A DNA stretch of 64,000 nt from Saccharibacillus brassicae (GCF_006542275.1 NZ_CP041217.1:1-64000); one strand, 5' to 3'. Counted from the stretch's first letter, positions 38,010 through 47,139 are shown. Notes: generated by a model not told the origin, from the sequence alone. Made by a program: numbers and translations.

Positions 38010-38990
38010 TTACGAGCGGGCCAGCGTCTCCGCCGACGTGTCGGGTCTCGGCGTCCCGAAGTTCGGCGTCCCGTCTTCGTTCCAGTGGATGACCTGCACC
38101 CGCGTATGGCGGTTCGGGTCGTACAGCGGATCGCCGACGATGTCTTTGTAGCTGCGGCCGTGGTAGACGAGCAGGTCGAGCAGGCCGTCTTCGGACACGG
38201 TGAAGCTGTTGTGCCCCGGGCCGTACTGCCCGTTCTCTTCGCAGGTGCGGAACACCGGGTTCGGCGATTTCACCCACGATTTCGGATCGAGCAGATCGCT
38301 GTTCTCGTCGGCGGTCAGCAGACCCATGCAGTAATTGTAATCGGTCGCGCTGCCGGAGAACGTCATGAAGATTCGGCCGTTCTTCTTCAGGATAGCGGCG
38401 CCTTCGTTGACGAGGAAGCCGATTTTCTCCCAGTCGTAGTCCGGCGTGGAGATGCACACCTGTTCGCCGCGCAGCGTCCACGGGTTTTCCATTTCGGAGA
38501 TGTACAGATTGGAGTTGCCGGAGATCTCCGGGTCTTTTTGCGCCCAGACGTAATACCTTATGCCCCGGTGTTCGAACGTCGTCGCGTCCAGCGCGAACGA
38601 TTCCCATTTCGTTTTGACTTGTCCTTGTTCGACCCAATTCCCTTCCATCGGGTTATCGGAATCGTTTTCGAGAACAAACATGCGATGGTCGAACAGACCT
38701 TCCTTCGTCTCGGACGTATGGGCCGCGGCGAAGTAGACATACCATTTGCCGTCGATCGCATGAATTTCCGGTGCCCAGATATTGGCGCTCATCGGGCCGC
38801 TGTCGTGCTTGTACCAGATATTTTTGACTGTCGCTTCACGCAGGCCGGCAATCGTCTCCGATCGTCTCAGTTCGATGCGGTCGTATTCCGGCACGGAAGC
38901 GATAAAATAATAGAAGCCGTCGGTATGCTTATAGATGAAAGGATCGGCCCGCTGTTCGATAAGCGGATTAGGCAGGTTGTAGGTTGTCAT
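38010..38990 (-). CDS. Intracellular GH43 glycosidase, probable arabinan/arabino-oligosaccharide enzyme, 326 aa
   Basis: Five-bladed beta-propeller family. The general base Asp16 (RADPF), pKa modulator Asp135 (ALDATTF) and general acid Glu196 (VNEGAA) are in place. No signal peptide, so it acts on imported oligosaccharides. The QYGPGHNSF motif and length suggest arabinofuranosidase or exo-arabinanase activity, but xylosidase is possible. AGGAGC lies 8 nt before ATG 38990. It is the last gene of an operon with a sugar ABC transporter. Confidence 0.88.
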   Translation of the reverse strand: MTTYNLPNPLIEQRADPFIYKHTDGFYYFIASVPEYDRIELRRSETIAGLREATVKNIWYKHDSGPMSANIWAPEIHAIDGKWYVYFAAAHTSETKEGLFDHRMFVLENDSDNPMEGNWVEQGQVKTKWESFALDATTFEHRGIRYYVWAQKDPEISGNSNLYISEMENPWTLRGEQVCISTPDYDWEKIGFLVNEGAAILKKNGRIFMTFSGSATDYNYCMGLLTADENSDLLDPKSWVKSPNPVFRTCEENGQYGPGHNSFTVSEDGLLDLLVYHGRSYKDIVGDPLYDPNRHTRVQVIHWNEDGTPNFGTPRPDTSAETLARS

Positions 38991-39088
38991 GGTCGGTGGC
39001 TCCTATCGGACTTGATAGGGCCGCTTTCGGACCGGCCGGGCCGGCCGAATACGGCCATTCAAGTTCTTTATATTTTGGGATAAGCGGT

Positions 39089-39988
39089 TTAGCCTTTGAT
39101 GCCGGAGTTCAAATTAATGGACTGAACGAAATATTTCTGGGCAAACAGGAACAGCGCGAGCGTCGGGATGATCGCCAGAATCGCGGAGCCCATCAGCTGG
39201 CCAATCATGCGGTAGTTGCCGTAGATGTCCTGCAGCAGCAGCAGACCTGCGGTAACCGGCATTTTGTCGACGTCGGTGTACACGATGACCGGCCACAGGA
39301 AGTCGTTCCACGAACCGGTAAACGAGAACAGGGCGCAGACGATCAGGACCGGCTTGATCAGCGGCAGCATGATCGAGAAATAGATACGGAAATCGCTGGC
39401 GCCGTCGACTTTGGCGGATTCATCCAGGTCTTTCGGAATGCCAAGCATGAACTGGCGCACGAGAAAGATATTGCCCATGCCCGCAAGGCCCGGAATGATC
39501 ATCGCCCAGGACGTGTTGACCCAGCCCAAAGCGTCGATAATTTTGTACGAAGGAATCAGGTTCACGACTCCCGGGAAAAACGAGATGCCCAGCAGCGTGA
39601 AGAACAGCACGTTGCGTCCTCTGAACTGCATGCGCGAGTAGCCGTAGCCGGTCAAGGAAATGACGACGACGACGAGCAGCGTATGCGAGGTCGCGATCAC
39701 GATCGAGTTGGTCAACCAGCGCAGAATCGGCGCCGTCGACGTATTTTGTAAAATCGCGGTATAATTGTCCATAATCCAGTTAACCGGCAGCAGCCGGAAA
39801 CCGGTGCTGACCACTTCGGTCTGCGATCGGAACGAAGTCGTGATTCCGAACACGATCGGAATGATCCAGATCAGGCAGAGCAGCCCGAGGAATACATAGG
39901 CCACGATCTGCGAGACGCCGATTTTCGCGCGCTTGCGGCCGACGGCCAACGCGCTTTTATCCAAATCCATTACGGGGTTTGACATCAT
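39089..39988 (-). CDS. Sugar ABC transporter permease (MalG/AraQ type), 299 aa
   Basis: Six predicted TM helices, the first near residues 29-50. The EAA loop is DLDESAKVDGASDFRIYFSIMLP, cut here by family as EAA-type contact with the ATPase. AGGAGG precedes two adjacent ATG codons at 39988 and 39985; the second has the better spacing. It follows the partner permease by 13 bp. No ATPase gene is in the operon; Gram-positive sugar importers often share a common MsmX-type ATPase. Confidence 0.93.
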   Translation of the reverse strand: MMSNPVMDLDKSALAVGRKRAKIGVSQIVAYVFLGLLCLIWIIPIVFGITTSFRSQTEVVSTGFRLLPVNWIMDNYTAILQNTSTAPILRWLTNSIVIATSHTLLVVVVISLTGYGYSRMQFRGRNVLFFTLLGISFFPGVVNLIPSYKIIDALGWVNTSWAMIIPGLAGMGNIFLVRQFMLGIPKDLDESAKVDGASDFRIYFSIMLPLIKPVLIVCALFSFTGSWNDFLWPVIVYTDVDKMPVTAGLLLLQDIYGNYRMIGQLMGSAILAIIPTLALFLFAQKYFVQSINLNSGIKG

Positions 39989-40001
39989 GCACTCCTCCTA
40001 A

Positions 40002-40880
40002 TCAGTTTGCGTTGCGGTTCATGACATAATACTGCAGGGCCGAGATGATCAGAATAACGAGACCGAGCAGTACCGCCATCGCCGAAGCCATCCCCGCGAT
40101 CGATTCGCCGCTGCCGAACGCGAGCTGGCGAATATACATCATCAGTACCGACGTACTCTGCTGGGGACCGCCGTCGGTCATCATCAGCGGTTGGCCGAAG
40201 ACGTTGAACGCGCCGGCCGTCGTCATGACGAACGTATAGATTAACGGGAAGTTGATCGAAGGCAGCGTGATGCTGAAAAATTTGCGGATCGGACCGGCAC
40301 CGTCAAGCTCGGCGGATTCGTACAGTTCTTCCGCCACTCCGCTGATCGAAGCGCGGTAGATAATCATGTTGCCGCCGATTCCGCCCCAGATCGTCAGCAC
40401 GATAATCGTTAGCCAGGCGTAAGGCTGATGCGTCGCCCAGGCGATCGTGGAGCCGAAGATGTTGCTCGTGACGCCGAGCTGCTTGTTGAAGATCAGCGTG
40501 AAGATCAGCGCGGAAGCCGAGATGGAGATCAGGCCCGGCACGTAGAGTACGGATTGAATAAACGTTTTGCCTTTGAGCTTTTTGTGCGAAAGCGCGACCG
40601 CGATCATCAATGGAAGAACGATGAGCGGCGGTACGGTGAACAGGACGAACAATAGCGTATTTTTCAATCCGTTAAAAAACTGCGTATGGAACGTCGACGA
40701 CGTGTCGAACAGGATGGTGCTGTAGTTGGAAAACCCTACCCAGTTCGGCGAACCGGCCAGATTCCACTGCGTGAACGAAGCGTAAATGCCGTAAAGCGTC
40801 GGAATAACGATGAAGACCAGGAACAAGATCAAATGCGGTCCCACGAATAAGGCGGGCGCCAGATTCAGCTTTTTTTTCAT
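40002..40880 (-). CDS. Sugar ABC transporter permease (MalF/AraP type), 292 aa
   Basis: Six TM helices, with the first at about 14-35 and an EAA loop ELYESAELDGAGPIRKF. It pairs with the permease downstream. AGGAGA lies about 11 nt before ATG 40880. A hairpin terminator stands between this gene and the binding-protein gene, so it is probably expressed at a lower level than the binding protein. Confidence 0.93.
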   Translation of the reverse strand: MKKKLNLAPALFVGPHLILFLVFIVIPTLYGIYASFTQWNLAGSPNWVGFSNYSTILFDTSSTFHTQFFNGLKNTLLFVLFTVPPLIVLPLMIAVALSHKKLKGKTFIQSVLYVPGLISISASALIFTLIFNKQLGVTSNIFGSTIAWATHQPYAWLTIIVLTIWGGIGGNMIIYRASISGVAEELYESAELDGAGPIRKFFSITLPSINFPLIYTFVMTTAGAFNVFGQPLMMTDGGPQQSTSVLMMYIRQLAFGSGESIAGMASAMAVLLGLVILIISALQYYVMNRNAN

Positions 40881-40962
40881 AGGCTTTCAGTTCTCCTCTC
40901 AAGACTGCTGCGGATCGGCGATCCGACTTCAAGGCCGTGCGGACCATCGCCGCCGGCTGCGG

Positions 40963-40991
40963 AAAAAGCGACCTGCCGGCAAAGGCAGGTC
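40963..40991 (-). terminator. Attenuating terminator between binding-protein and permease genes
   Basis: Stem GACCTGCC/GGCAGGTC (8 bp, 6-nt loop) followed by TTTTT on the minus strand. Partial read-through would give excess binding protein over permeases. The 199-bp gap 40,881-41,079 holds no gene. Confidence 0.7.
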
Positions 40992-41079
40992 TCTTCTTCG
41001 CTTGCCTTCGGCTTGCTTGATCGGCTCGAATGTCGGCATGGCTCGCCATGCTTTGGAGCAACGTTCGGACGGCGAAAGC

Positions 41080-42339
41080 TTATTCGCCGGACTTGGCGGC
41101 GGCTCCGCCCGACTCCGCGATCTTGTCTTCGACTTCTTTTTGCATCGTCTTCAGACCTTCGTCGATATCGAGATTGCCCCGTACGAGGTCGCCGACATAC
41201 TTGTCGACCGCTTCCGCGATATACGGATAGTATTCGTACGTATAGATGTAGAGCGATTCGATCTCTTTCTCGTCCTGCGTGAAGAACGACTGCATGTATT
41301 TCGAAAATTCCGGACTGTCCACGACCTGCTTGCTCGCGGGAATCTGGCCGGCTTTGGCCCATTCGACCGAGTTCTCGCGAATGAATTCGAGGAAGGACGC
41401 GATGCCCTGCTCTTTCTCGTCAAGACGCTGTTCGTTGTTGAACATGGCGAACAAGTGGGACGAAGAACGGTTGGTGAACTTGTCCGGGCTGACGGAGTAC
41501 ACGTTCGTCACGCCGAAGTTAAGCGTCTCGACCGAAGCGTGCGACGTCGAGCTCCACGTACCGTCCGTCGAGAACAGGACGTTGCCGGATTGGAACATCA
41601 GGTAGCCGTCTTCGCCGAACGGAGTCATCAGGCCGGCGTCGTTGATCTTCTTGACGTCTTCGATCGCCGTCTTGAATTCCGGCGTGTCGACCGCGGGCTT
41701 GCCGTCTTTTTGAATATCGCCGTTCAGGTTCTGGATCTGTCCGAGCATCGCCCAGCCGAGCAGCGCGTCGTTGACGACGTAATCGCCTTCGTCCAACTTA
41801 CCCTGCAAGCTCAAAATCTCGTCGACCGTCACGTTGTTGTCGTCCAGGAAGCTCTCCGCACCGTACTTGGCCAGCAGGTCCTTGTTGTAGTACATCACGT
41901 TGGCGTGAATATCGAGCGGAATCGTGTACTGCGTACCGTCGATGTTGCCCGCTCCCCACGCTTGCGGCAGGAAGTTGTCTTCCTTCAGTTCTGGTTGCGC
42001 TTGCATAACCGCGGTCATCGCTTCGAGCTGGTTCTGCTTCACGTAGCCCGGTACGCGGTCGGCGTGGATGATTGCCAGATCGGGAACCCCTTTGCCGGAA
42101 CTCAATACGGTCGAAATCTTCGTGTACATGTCCGCGGTGACGACATGCTTCACCTTGACCGCAGGGTCCGTTTCGTTATAAGCCTTGACCAGATTGTCCA
42201 TATAAGCGCCGTCTTCGCCGGTCAGCGGTGTCCAGAACGTGATCGTGTTCGGATCGTTGGCGTTGCTGTTCCCGCATCCCGCAAGCAGCGATGCCGTCAA
42301 TGCCACGCCCGTTACCAATGCCCCCAATTTTCTGTTCAA
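41080..42339 (-). CDS. Sugar-binding lipoprotein of ABC transporter, 419 aa
   Basis: Family 1 extracellular solute-binding protein. Signal peptide with lipobox LLAGC, so Cys22 is lipidated and anchored outside the membrane. The TFWTPLTGEDGAYMD start and general layout match oligosaccharide-binding proteins. The start is TTG 42339, with AGGAGG 8 nt upstream and no suitable ATG. First gene of the operon with two permeases and GH43, under a strong promoter with a cre site. Confidence 0.93.
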   Translation of the reverse strand: MNRKLGALVTGVALTASLLAGCGNSNANDPNTITFWTPLTGEDGAYMDNLVKAYNETDPAVKVKHVVTADMYTKISTVLSSGKGVPDLAIIHADRVPGYVKQNQLEAMTAVMQAQPELKEDNFLPQAWGAGNIDGTQYTIPLDIHANVMYYNKDLLAKYGAESFLDDNNVTVDEILSLQGKLDEGDYVVNDALLGWAMLGQIQNLNGDIQKDGKPAVDTPEFKTAIEDVKKINDAGLMTPFGEDGYLMFQSGNVLFSTDGTWSSTSHASVETLNFGVTNVYSVSPDKFTNRSSSHLFAMFNNEQRLDEKEQGIASFLEFIRENSVEWAKAGQIPASKQVVDSPEFSKYMQSFFTQDEKEIESLYIYTYEYYPYIAEAVDKYVGDLVRGNLDIDEGLKTMQKEVEDKIAESGGAAAKSGE

Positions 42340-42360
42340 TATTTTCTCCTCCTGTCTATG

Positions 42361-42381
42361 TAAACCCTTAACTTGAGTTTA
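42361..42381. promoter_or_regulatory. Candidate operator at the sugar-operon transcription start
   Basis: Imperfect palindrome with arms TAAACCC and GAGTTTA (6 of 7 paired) around a 7-bp centre, directly downstream of the -10. A repressor here would block initiation; the divergent ArsR-type regulator is the nearest candidate. Confidence 0.45.
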
Positions 42382-42410
42382 GTATATCCCCAAGCTGAAA
42401 ACGGTGTCAA
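42381..42410 (-). promoter_or_regulatory. Strong sigma-A promoter of the sugar operon
   Basis: TTGACA (42410-42405) and TATACT (42386-42381) with an 18-bp spacer on the minus strand, 42 bp before the TTG start. Confidence 0.85.
42396..42409. promoter_or_regulatory. cre site (CcpA operator)
   Basis: TGAAAACGGTGTCA fits the consensus TGWAANCGNTNWCA at every position. It overlaps the -35 box of the sugar operon, so CcpA binding should block the promoter when preferred sugars are present. Confidence 0.85.
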
Positions 42411-42530
42411 TAACTTTTTAATAAACTTAAAACAATAAATATCATCTTGATTAACTTATATGTTTACTTAATTTTCGAATGTAACCGCTATTTCGGATAG
42501 AAGGTACTACATTTATTAATTTATATACAC

Positions 42531-42557
42531 GTTAATAACCTTTATGGTATTATTAAC
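42531..42557. promoter_or_regulatory. AT-rich palindrome before the ArsR-type regulator gene
   Basis: GTTAATAACC and GGTATTATTAAC form near-complementary arms 58 bp before the regulator start, overlapping a TATTAT that could be its -10. An autoregulatory site is plausible. The remainder of 42,411-42,615 is AT-rich and shows nothing else clear. Confidence 0.4.
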
Positions 42558-42615
42558 ATCACCATAGGCCCTAAAGGCTGCTTAATGAAACCAAGCGAAA
42601 GAAGTGGGATAACAG

Positions 42616-43518
42616 ATGCAGTTGGAAATCGATCACTCCTCCCTTGTCGTGTATGAAGCGCTGGCCAGCGATGTTCGAATCAAAATCATTCAGCTGCTGT
42701 CCAAAAACAAAATGAATATCAAGGAATTGGCGGCCGAACTCAAAATCAGCAGCCCGATCGTGATCAAGCACATCAAGAAACTCGAAGACGCCGGCATTAT
42801 CAAAACGGAAAAGGTGCCGGGCAAATCGGGGCTGCAGAAGCTGTCCATCCTCAAAGTCGACCATATCGAAATCAATTTCCCCAAAAAGATTTTCCATTCG
42901 TTCGATTCGTACGAGACGTCGGTGCCGGTCGGCCATTATACCGATTTCGACCTCAAGCCGACGTGCGGACTCGCTTCGGACAAAGACTTTATCGGCCCGG
43001 TCGACGAGCCGAAGTATTTTATGGACCCGAAACGGATGGACGCGGAGATTTTGTGGTTCACGCAGGGCTTCGTGCAGTACAATGTGGCGAATTTCCTCAA
43101 AAAAGAAGAAAAGCTCCAGCAGTTCGAGATCAGCATGGAGCTGTCGTCCGAATTCCCGTTCTCCAACGACGTCTGGCCGTCCGACCTGACGTTCACGCTG
43201 AACGGGATCGAACTCGGCACGTGGACGAGCCCCGGCGACTTCGCCGACACGCGCGGCAAGCTCACCCCCGACTGGTGGCCGCATAACCTCAACCAATACG
43301 GCCTGCTCAAAACGATCCGCATTACCGGCCACGGCACGTACGTCGACGGCGATCCGATGTCCGACGTCTCGATCGCCGATCTCGATACGAGCTGCGACCG
43401 CTGGACGCTGCGGATCGAAGTCAAGGAAGACGCCAAAAACGTCGGCGGCGCGACCATTTTCGGCAAAAAGTTCGGTAACCACAACCAGGACATTTTGTTC
43501 AAAATGTATTATTTGTAA
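42616..43518 (+). CDS. ArsR-type winged-helix regulator with C-terminal beta-rich domain, 300 aa
   Basis: Residues 5-80 form an ArsR-like winged helix (ALASDVRIKIIQLLSKN, then a recognition helix in SSPIVIKHIKKLEDAG). The remaining 220 residues are unlike ordinary ArsR proteins: beta-rich, with many Trp and aromatic residues (NDVWPSDLTFTLNG, TPDWWPHNL), suggesting a jelly-roll that could bind a sugar. The position divergent from the sugar operon supports control of that operon. The ribosome site is weak (GTGGGAT). No name given because the C-terminal family is not one I recognise. Confidence 0.8.
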   Translation: MQLEIDHSSLVVYEALASDVRIKIIQLLSKNKMNIKELAAELKISSPIVIKHIKKLEDAGIIKTEKVPGKSGLQKLSILKVDHIEINFPKKIFHSFDSYETSVPVGHYTDFDLKPTCGLASDKDFIGPVDEPKYFMDPKRMDAEILWFTQGFVQYNVANFLKKEEKLQQFEISMELSSEFPFSNDVWPSDLTFTLNGIELGTWTSPGDFADTRGKLTPDWWPHNLNQYGLLKTIRITGHGTYVDGDPMSDVSIADLDTSCDRWTLRIEVKEDAKNVGGATIFGKKFGNHNQDILFKMYYL

Positions 43519-43550
43519 GCAGATGCCCGGGTCCGGGCGATACGCACGCC

Positions 43551-43592
43551 AAAAGCTCCGTTTTCCCTGTCGAGGGAAAACGGAGCTTTTTT
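43551..43592 (+). terminator. Terminator after the ArsR-type gene
   Basis: An 18-bp perfect stem (AAAAGCTCCGTTTTCCCT arm), GTCG loop, then a T-run. A short palindrome at 43525-43538 precedes it. Confidence 0.85.
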
Positions 43593-43713
43593 GTTTGTTT
43601 TGATTTAATTTGCAGATTTGTCCAACTTTTGCGGCGTTCGCCGCATCTATGGAAGTAAAGCCGGGCTCCCCGCATCCCTTGATCGCAACCTTCCATGAAA
43701 AGAGGCGAACCCT

Positions 43714-45954
43714 TTGACTATTTTACGTAAAAAAAGAGCATGGCTTACTCTCGCGCTCGCTCTACTGCTGCTTGCGGCCGCCGCTTTCTGGCTGAGCGGC
43801 GTTTTCGAACGCTATCAGGCGTTTCGCACGCCGGAGCAGCAAAAAGAGTACATGCTTGAGCAGATCGAATCGGCACAGGGCGAAGACCGATTCGAGCGTA
43901 TCTTCCGCTCGGCGATCGAATCTTATGTCTACGAACCGTATACGTTCGACGTGCATGCCGGGCCGAATTCGTCGGTCCGCGGAAGCGGCGAAGATGAGTT
44001 CGGCATGCTGACGCCGCAGGAACGGCTTCCGCTGCTGGAACAATATGTGCGCGGCGCGGCGCCGGGTCCGGAGCTGATCCGGGCGGCCGGACAGCTCGCC
44101 TACGAATACGACGCGCTCGGCCGCCCGGCGGACGCCGACCGGATGCTCGCCGCAGCGGAGCCGCGTCTTGGTGAACAGTCCGCCGAGCGGCAAGATCTTC
44201 TCCTGCTGCGGGCGGAGCGCGAATTGGACCGCGGCCGGGCGGAATCGGCCGGGCCGCTGCTGGAACAGCAGCGTTCGCTGGCCGGCCTCAAGGCGGAAAT
44301 GTCGAATCGGCAGTCCGGCTGGCTCGCAAGCCGGCTCGCTTTCGCCGAGCAACAGCCGGAGCAGGCTGTTCGGGCCGCGTCCCGGACGCTCGACCTTGAC
44401 GCGAAGCTACAAGGTCAACCGGCGTCCGAAGATCCGGCATATGCGGCGTATCCGACATTGGAACCGTATCGTGCCTTGCTCGAAGCCGCGATCCGGCGCG
44501 GCGATTACGCGCCCGCTTCTTTTGCCGGTACGCTGCTGCGGTCGGACGGCAGACCGGTCTCCCGCGCCGGCGTGTTCCTGCGCAGTCCGGCCAATACCGA
44601 TTCCGGGTCGGTCCCCACACCCTATCGGGCGGTCACCGACCCGAACGGCCGCTTCGAGATTCCGTATCTCGTGCCGGGATTTTATCGGTTGGAGCTTGGC
44701 CTCGACTACGATCAGCTGAACGGCTGGGGCGTGCCGGAGAGCGAAGACGACTGGATCGAGATCCGCGGCGGCGCTTCCGTCGAACATGAACTTATGCTTC
44801 AGCCGCTGATTAAGCGGGAAGCGCCCGCGGGCGGTCAAGAACTGACCGGCGATACGGTCGAATTTCGCTGGTCTCCCGTCGAAGGCGCCGCTTATTACGA
44901 ACTGATCGGCTTGGTGCCCAACTCGGAACATAACGGCTACACCGGCACGACGATCCGCACCCATATTCCCGGGAACAAGCTGACGCTGCCGATCAGCGAT
45001 CTTCAAGCGACGCCGGGCGCGCTATCCTGGGGCGAAGACGGCAAGTGGGAGCAGACCGATCCGACCTCCCGGCTCGCCTACCTGAACCCGGACGAGCCTT
45101 TCTCGTGGGACGTGCGCGCTTACGACAAGGCCGGACGCATGCTGACCCAGGCTTACGGTTATCGCGGCGAAGCGGAAGAAGCCGGCGATTCGTTCGATTT
45201 TTACCTCAGGCAGCGCAAGTTGACGCCTGCCGATCGGCTGCTGCTGGACGGCAAGCTCCCGCAGGCGCTGGACGCGTATCGCGGCAGCGTACAAGCGAAT
45301 TCGAGCGATACCGATTCGCTGCGCATGCTGACCCGGCTGCTGGATGCCAAATTGCAGATCGAAGGAGACGAAGCGGCGCGGGCGGAGCTGATTCCGCTGC
45401 TGGAACGGTTGATCGAAGCCGATGCCGGCGCTTCGCCGCAGGAAGTGAAGCAGCTGTCCGACCTGTTGTATGCGGAGGGCGATTGGGAACGGTACGACCG
45501 GTATGACGCCCTGTATGGGAAGTTGAACGGCGGAACCGACGCGCAGAACCACTCCCGCCAGGCCGCTTCCCTGCTGTATCGGGGCCATACCGATCAAGCC
45601 ATTACCGCTTTCGAAGCCACAATGCGGTCCGATTCGAGCCATACGTTCGTCGGCTTGTATCTGGCTGCGCAGCTGATGACGCAGAAGCCGTGGGCCGACG
45701 TTCTGGAGCTGGCGCAGCGCTACCCCGACCTGGATCAAGGCGAAGAAGCTTACCGCTGGGAAAAGCTGCTGAACGATATGGACGCCGAGCGTTCGGGCCG
45801 CGCCGAAGCGTTCGATCAGCAGCTGCGAAGCTCGCTGTCCGCTCTGATGGACAGCCGCGCCGCCGGTTTGAACTCCGCGACCTCCGCTGCGCCTGCCGCA
45901 AGCGGCTTCGCTTCTATCGACGCTTATATCGAAACGGTGTCGAACGCCGAGTGA
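43714..45954 (+). CDS. Membrane-anchored protein with CnaB-like and helical repeat regions, 746 aa
   Basis: An N-terminal uncleaved helix (about 9-28) anchors it with the bulk outside. Residues about 100-270 and 505-700 are helical and TPR-like; residues about 270-360 resemble a carboxypeptidase-regulatory/CnaB beta-sandwich (GRPVSRAGVFLRSP, DPNGRFEIPYLVPGFYRLEL), and 365-490 another beta domain. Start TTG 43714 with AGAGG 8 nt upstream; the ATG at 43695 is out of frame. It stands alone between two terminators. Function unknown; a cell-surface binding or scaffold role is a guess. Confidence 0.75.
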   Translation: MTILRKKRAWLTLALALLLLAAAAFWLSGVFERYQAFRTPEQQKEYMLEQIESAQGEDRFERIFRSAIESYVYEPYTFDVHAGPNSSVRGSGEDEFGMLTPQERLPLLEQYVRGAAPGPELIRAAGQLAYEYDALGRPADADRMLAAAEPRLGEQSAERQDLLLLRAERELDRGRAESAGPLLEQQRSLAGLKAEMSNRQSGWLASRLAFAEQQPEQAVRAASRTLDLDAKLQGQPASEDPAYAAYPTLEPYRALLEAAIRRGDYAPASFAGTLLRSDGRPVSRAGVFLRSPANTDSGSVPTPYRAVTDPNGRFEIPYLVPGFYRLELGLDYDQLNGWGVPESEDDWIEIRGGASVEHELMLQPLIKREAPAGGQELTGDTVEFRWSPVEGAAYYELIGLVPNSEHNGYTGTTIRTHIPGNKLTLPISDLQATPGALSWGEDGKWEQTDPTSRLAYLNPDEPFSWDVRAYDKAGRMLTQAYGYRGEAEEAGDSFDFYLRQRKLTPADRLLLDGKLPQALDAYRGSVQANSSDTDSLRMLTRLLDAKLQIEGDEAARAELIPLLERLIEADAGASPQEVKQLSDLLYAEGDWERYDRYDALYGKLNGGTDAQNHSRQAASLLYRGHTDQAITAFEATMRSDSSHTFVGLYLAAQLMTQKPWADVLELAQRYPDLDQGEEAYRWEKLLNDMDAERSGRAEAFDQQLRSSLSALMDSRAAGLNSATSAAPAASGFASIDAYIETVSNAE

Positions 45955-45978
45955 CGAACGCCTGACCTGTAAACGTCG

Positions 45979-46013
45979 AACCGCCCGGGAACTTTTCGTT
46001 CCCGGGCGGTTTT
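45979..46013. terminator. Bidirectional terminator
   Basis: A 14-bp perfect stem AACCGCCCGGGAAC with TTTTC loop and TTTT tail. It serves the surface-protein gene and, in the other direction, the convergent AraC remnant. Confidence 0.8.
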
Positions 46014-46044
46014 GGCGTGGCGTACGGGCTCTTCGCGGCTTGTT

Positions 46045-46896
46045 TTACTTCGTGTCGTCCGTCGAATCGCCTGTCGCGAGACTTTCCTTTATCCGCTTCA
46101 TATCCCGCGCCGGCGGCAAGCCGAACAGCCGCGAGTATTCCCGGCTAAACTGCGAAGAGCTCTCATAGCCGACCCGGAACGCGGCGTCCGCTGCTTCGCC
46201 CGTCTCCGACAGCAGAAGGCGGCGCGCTTCCTGCAAACGGATTCTTTTCTGATACTGGATCGGCGTCAAGTTGGTTACTTTCTTGAAATGGGTATAGAGC
46301 GATGATTCGCTCATCCGAGCCTGCGCCGCCAATTGATCGACACGCAGCGGCTTGTCGTATTCCAGCTGCAGCCGGCGTACCACGTCCGCGATCCGCTTCG
46401 ACAGCGTGCCCGCTGCGGCAAACCGCCGCATCCGTCCGCCAAGTTCGCCCTGAAGCGTCCGGTACAGCAGCTCGCGCACAACGAGCGGCGACAGCGCCTC
46501 GATATCGTGCGGAGTATCCAGCAGCCGCACCAATCGAAGCAGCGCGTCCAACAGCTCCTCGTTCATGGCTCCAGCAGCCAGTCCGCGATCCGGTCGGGTT
46601 TCTTCTTTAGTTTGCCCTAGTCCGGATGCCTCGCCAAAAGCGACGATCTGATCCGCGGTAAAATGCAACTGCACGCTCAAGTAAGGCTGAACGCCCGAAG
46701 CTTCGATGACGCGTCCTTGAATCGGAAGCTCAACCGAGGTAGCCAGATAAGTCGACGGATCATAGGTATATGTTTCGCTGCCGAGCATGACCTGCTTCGC
46801 TCCCTGCGCAATGATGCACAGCGACGGACGATACAACGAATGCACGAGCTCGTTCGGGCGCGATTGACGAATGACATACGAACTCGGCCCGAAAGG
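46045..46896 (-). pseudogene. AraC-family regulator lacking its 5' end
   Basis: The C-terminal double HTH is complete (RVDQLAAQARMSESSLYTHF, then AADAAFRVGYESSSQFSREY), and most of the N-terminal AraC_N domain is present from YVIRQSRPNELVHS (about 46,878) onward. Family members carry about 30 further residues and a promoter upstream; here that DNA is replaced by the antisense of a dehydrogenase gene. The ATG at 46896 would begin with seven residues from that foreign DNA and has no ribosome site. Probably not expressed, though a chimeric product cannot be ruled out. Confidence 0.75.
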
Positions 46897-47110
46897 CATT
46901 ACGATCAACGCCGTTGCGCCGGGACCCGTGAACACGGAGCTTTTTGCGCAGGGCAAATCGGAGTCCCAAATCGCGGCCATCGCCGGTATGAATGCATTTG
47001 GGAGACTAGGCGAAACAGAAGACATCATCGGAACGGTGCTGTTTCTGGTAAGCGCCGAAGCACGCTGGATCACCGGGCAGACGGTGCGGATCAATGGAGG
47101 ATTCGTGTAA
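46871..47110 (+). pseudogene. 3' fragment of a short-chain dehydrogenase gene
   Basis: The 79-codon frame encodes the last third of a Rossmann-fold SDR: ELGPKGITINAVAPGPVNTE (beta-6 region), GRLGETEDIIGTVLFL and WITGQTVRINGGF at the C-terminus. The nucleotide-binding Gly motif and YxxxK catalytic motif are missing. A stop codon lies directly upstream at 46865. The true 3' end and terminator are kept. The lost 5' half and the lost AraC 5' end meet near 46,865-46,880. Confidence 0.8.
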
Positions 47111-47139
47111 AAAAAGCCTCGCTGACTTGCACGCATGCC

